Below are positions 55,801 to 58,800 of a stretch of 64,000 nt of DNA, piece by piece. Source of the stretch: Siphonodentalium dalli (taxonomy: Eukaryota > Mollusca > Scaphopoda > Gadilida > Siphonodentaliidae); assembly GCA_032622095.1 (NCBI GenBank), contig CP136067.1, positions 133,551,990 through 133,615,989 of the forward strand, given 5' to 3'. Under the pieces are notes generated by a model. That model ran no database searches, was not told the origin of the DNA, and was given only the letters and a program-made list of their open reading frames with translations. How positions within the stretch are numbered: position 1 is the stretch's first letter; each line of letters begins with the position of its first letter. The position numbers and the translations under genes were made by a program.

Positions 55801-58800
55801 AATATAAGCCTGGTGATGTGATTTTAGCATTAAGTCCCGTTTTGATAGTAGAAGTCGGTTCCGTCCCAACGATAATTAGTTGTCACTGTGTGATTATAAG
55901 CTTTGATGAGTTGTAATTAACTGCGATAATCCGTCTGTTTATACACGGACATCATGATCTAGAGGCCTAAATCCTGTTAGGAATGAGATTCTCCCACATT
56001 CCTGTCAACTTGTCAAGTGCACTTCTATTTTTTTTAGTGAGCTGCACGTTTTTTCTAACTTTTTGACTGAAAATTCCGCGACTTTGCAAGAACTTTAAAT
56101 AATCGTGATGGCGCCTAATAATCGTGATGCTGTCGTATTTTTCTTTAAATAAATAAACGTGACGTCACGTTTATTTGGCAGGAGAGAGTAACCACCATCA
56201 AACACCATACAATGACCCACGGGGAACTTGTAGCAAAAACATATTGAAATATATATATATACCTCATATACATGCCTATTAAAGGGGAGTTGGGAGACAG
56301 TAATTCGCTACGGAAAATAAGCGCAGTACGGCCGTCAACATTGATTTTCTGACTTACTGCAACGATTTTGGTCGGATAAACGGTATTGTCGCGTATATTG
56401 CTACTTCCAAAAGTGATAGAAACCCTCCTTACCATGTACAGTGCTGTAGAATGCCAATATAAACCTGTTTTATACTTTCAAGTGGTAGAAATCTTTCAAT
56501 CGATGCATAAACATGGCCCGATTTGCCATTGTTGAGATGAACTTGTTCCTGCGTTCGAATTTCGGTTCAAATCAACCTCGGAGAACATCCATGTTTAATA
56601 TAAATACTCCATGTCAACACAAACACGTGCTTCTGGTCAGCGAAGAGGAACGATAACTCGTGATCTTCTGGTGTCAGGTCGTAATTTGACTTTCCGTTAG
56701 AGTGACGATGTGGCTTTGCGAAACATATATAAATATATCAAAGATATCATTTATCTCGCGAGGTGAATCAGATAAAATGGAACCATGCGTACATAGTTTG
56801 GTTATCAGTGCGGTTGGTCGGTTTATAGATTGATTTTTTTTATTTAAAACCAATAAAATAAAATTAACTTGGGTCGGGGGGTTTTGAAGACGGTCGGTTG
56901 GGTTACGGGAAACACGCATTCATTTTGTTTTGGCCTAACGTAAATAATTTTTGGCTTATAATACATGAATGTAGTCTTCAATAGGCTGTGATTGCTTGGA
57001 TTTTGCGCAGAATAACAAAAAAAAGGCAAAATGATTTTAGTGTGATAGCCTTTATACATATCTGTACAAAGGATGAGTAATGCGAAGTTAGGCCATGACG
57101 TCATGATCTTATAAATATGGACGTCGTAATTAGCAGGAGTTTTGTATTACGCAATGTGATATCGTTAGAGCCCGAAGCCGCCATCGCACGCCGCCGCCGC
57201 CAGCCATATTGGCCACAAGCCGCCGCCAGCCATATTATCGCTAACGCCAGCCACATTTAAAAATCTCCGCCACCGGAATTGTAAAATGGCTGAGCCATGT
57301 GCATGGGCTTATATGTCAAGCACAACTGTACTGTGAATCGCAAAGAACTAAACCACATTACCTAATATTGGCATATACTCACATGGACACGGCATGGTTG
57401 TTATATTATCAGAACACCGGCCCCCTTAGTGTGGAATAGACTATCCCAATGCATGCTTTCATATAACTGAATGAGCGCATCCATTCGGTATTGAAAGGGT
57501 TAAAATATAAATTGTTTATATCGACAACACAGTCTCGGACATCGCTGGCATTTGTCAATATATAATACACATAAGAATAGAAAATAGTTTGAAATATTAT
57601 ATATCATTACTATCGGGTTCATCATTCAATGATGCATGCATATATCGCAAGATGGCAGTGATGGTAGCAGTCTGAAGTCGACAGAAGTCCCAAATGTAAC
57701 TTCTCATACCGATTAGATGGGAAACTACATATAGTATATCCATACCAGTCCTTCGTGAATTTTCGCCATAATGGAAAAGCCCAACATCAAAAGATTACGT
57801 GTGGTCTGGAATTCTACGGGTTCACCACAAACGCTAAAAAAAACACGGCGTCTATAACCGGTAACAGGGGATTAGGAACGTTTCGGAAACGAGAATACGC
57901 TGAATGACAACATCTCAGCCGGCTCAGCCGCCATATTTCGTCAGCCACGAACGTCGTGACTGAGCCGGCTTAGCTAGTTAACCAGCCACGAAAATCGGTT
58001 GAGCCAGCCATGAAAACTATTTGTCGTGGCTTCGGGGTCTAGATATCGTATTTGAGCATAACTGAGAAATGGGAGGAGTTTTACCGCACCATAGTTGATA
58101 TACTAAATATAGAAACAGCCTGATTTGTTGAGGGTTAATTTCCTTGCCTTTAAATTAAATTTTAATGAGTAAAAATTGATAAATTACAAAATGTAATAAA
58201 TTTTCTAGCAATGTCTGAGAGACTGAGAATTGTCTGAGATAAAACCTGGATATACATGTAGTGTGTCTGACATTTGCAGAATGAGGTCCCCAGAGGGTGA
58301 ATTGATGCTATCGCACACAGCAGACCTCATTCTGCTTAGGCCTCAAATGCTACATGGGAGACCCAGGATCAGATTGAAGTTCCCGAGTTGAAGTTGGTGA
58401 TGTTCACCCATTAGTCACCTCGATTATGCAATTTGTCAATTTCAACCAATAAAGTTCCAGCTTGTCACTCGGATTCATCAATTTCAACCAAGTCTGGATA
58501 TAGTTTATCTGACATTTGCAGAATGAGGTCCACAGAGGGTGTATTTAGTGATGCTACCATGACACAAAGTGGGCTAGCATCAATAAATTCACCCTCTTGA
58601 GACCTCATTCAGCTTACACATACCGTAGGCCTCATCTTCGGTGAAGTATCTATAGTCTCAAATGAACATTGTTTTTGGTTGGGCCTTAAAAAAAAAACGT
58701 TTGTTTCCGCTAACCCGACCGACCCTATTTTAAACCCCCGACCCTAAACTTTTTATTGCCATTGCAAAAAAAAAAAATTGGACCAAAAAAACAAAAAACA

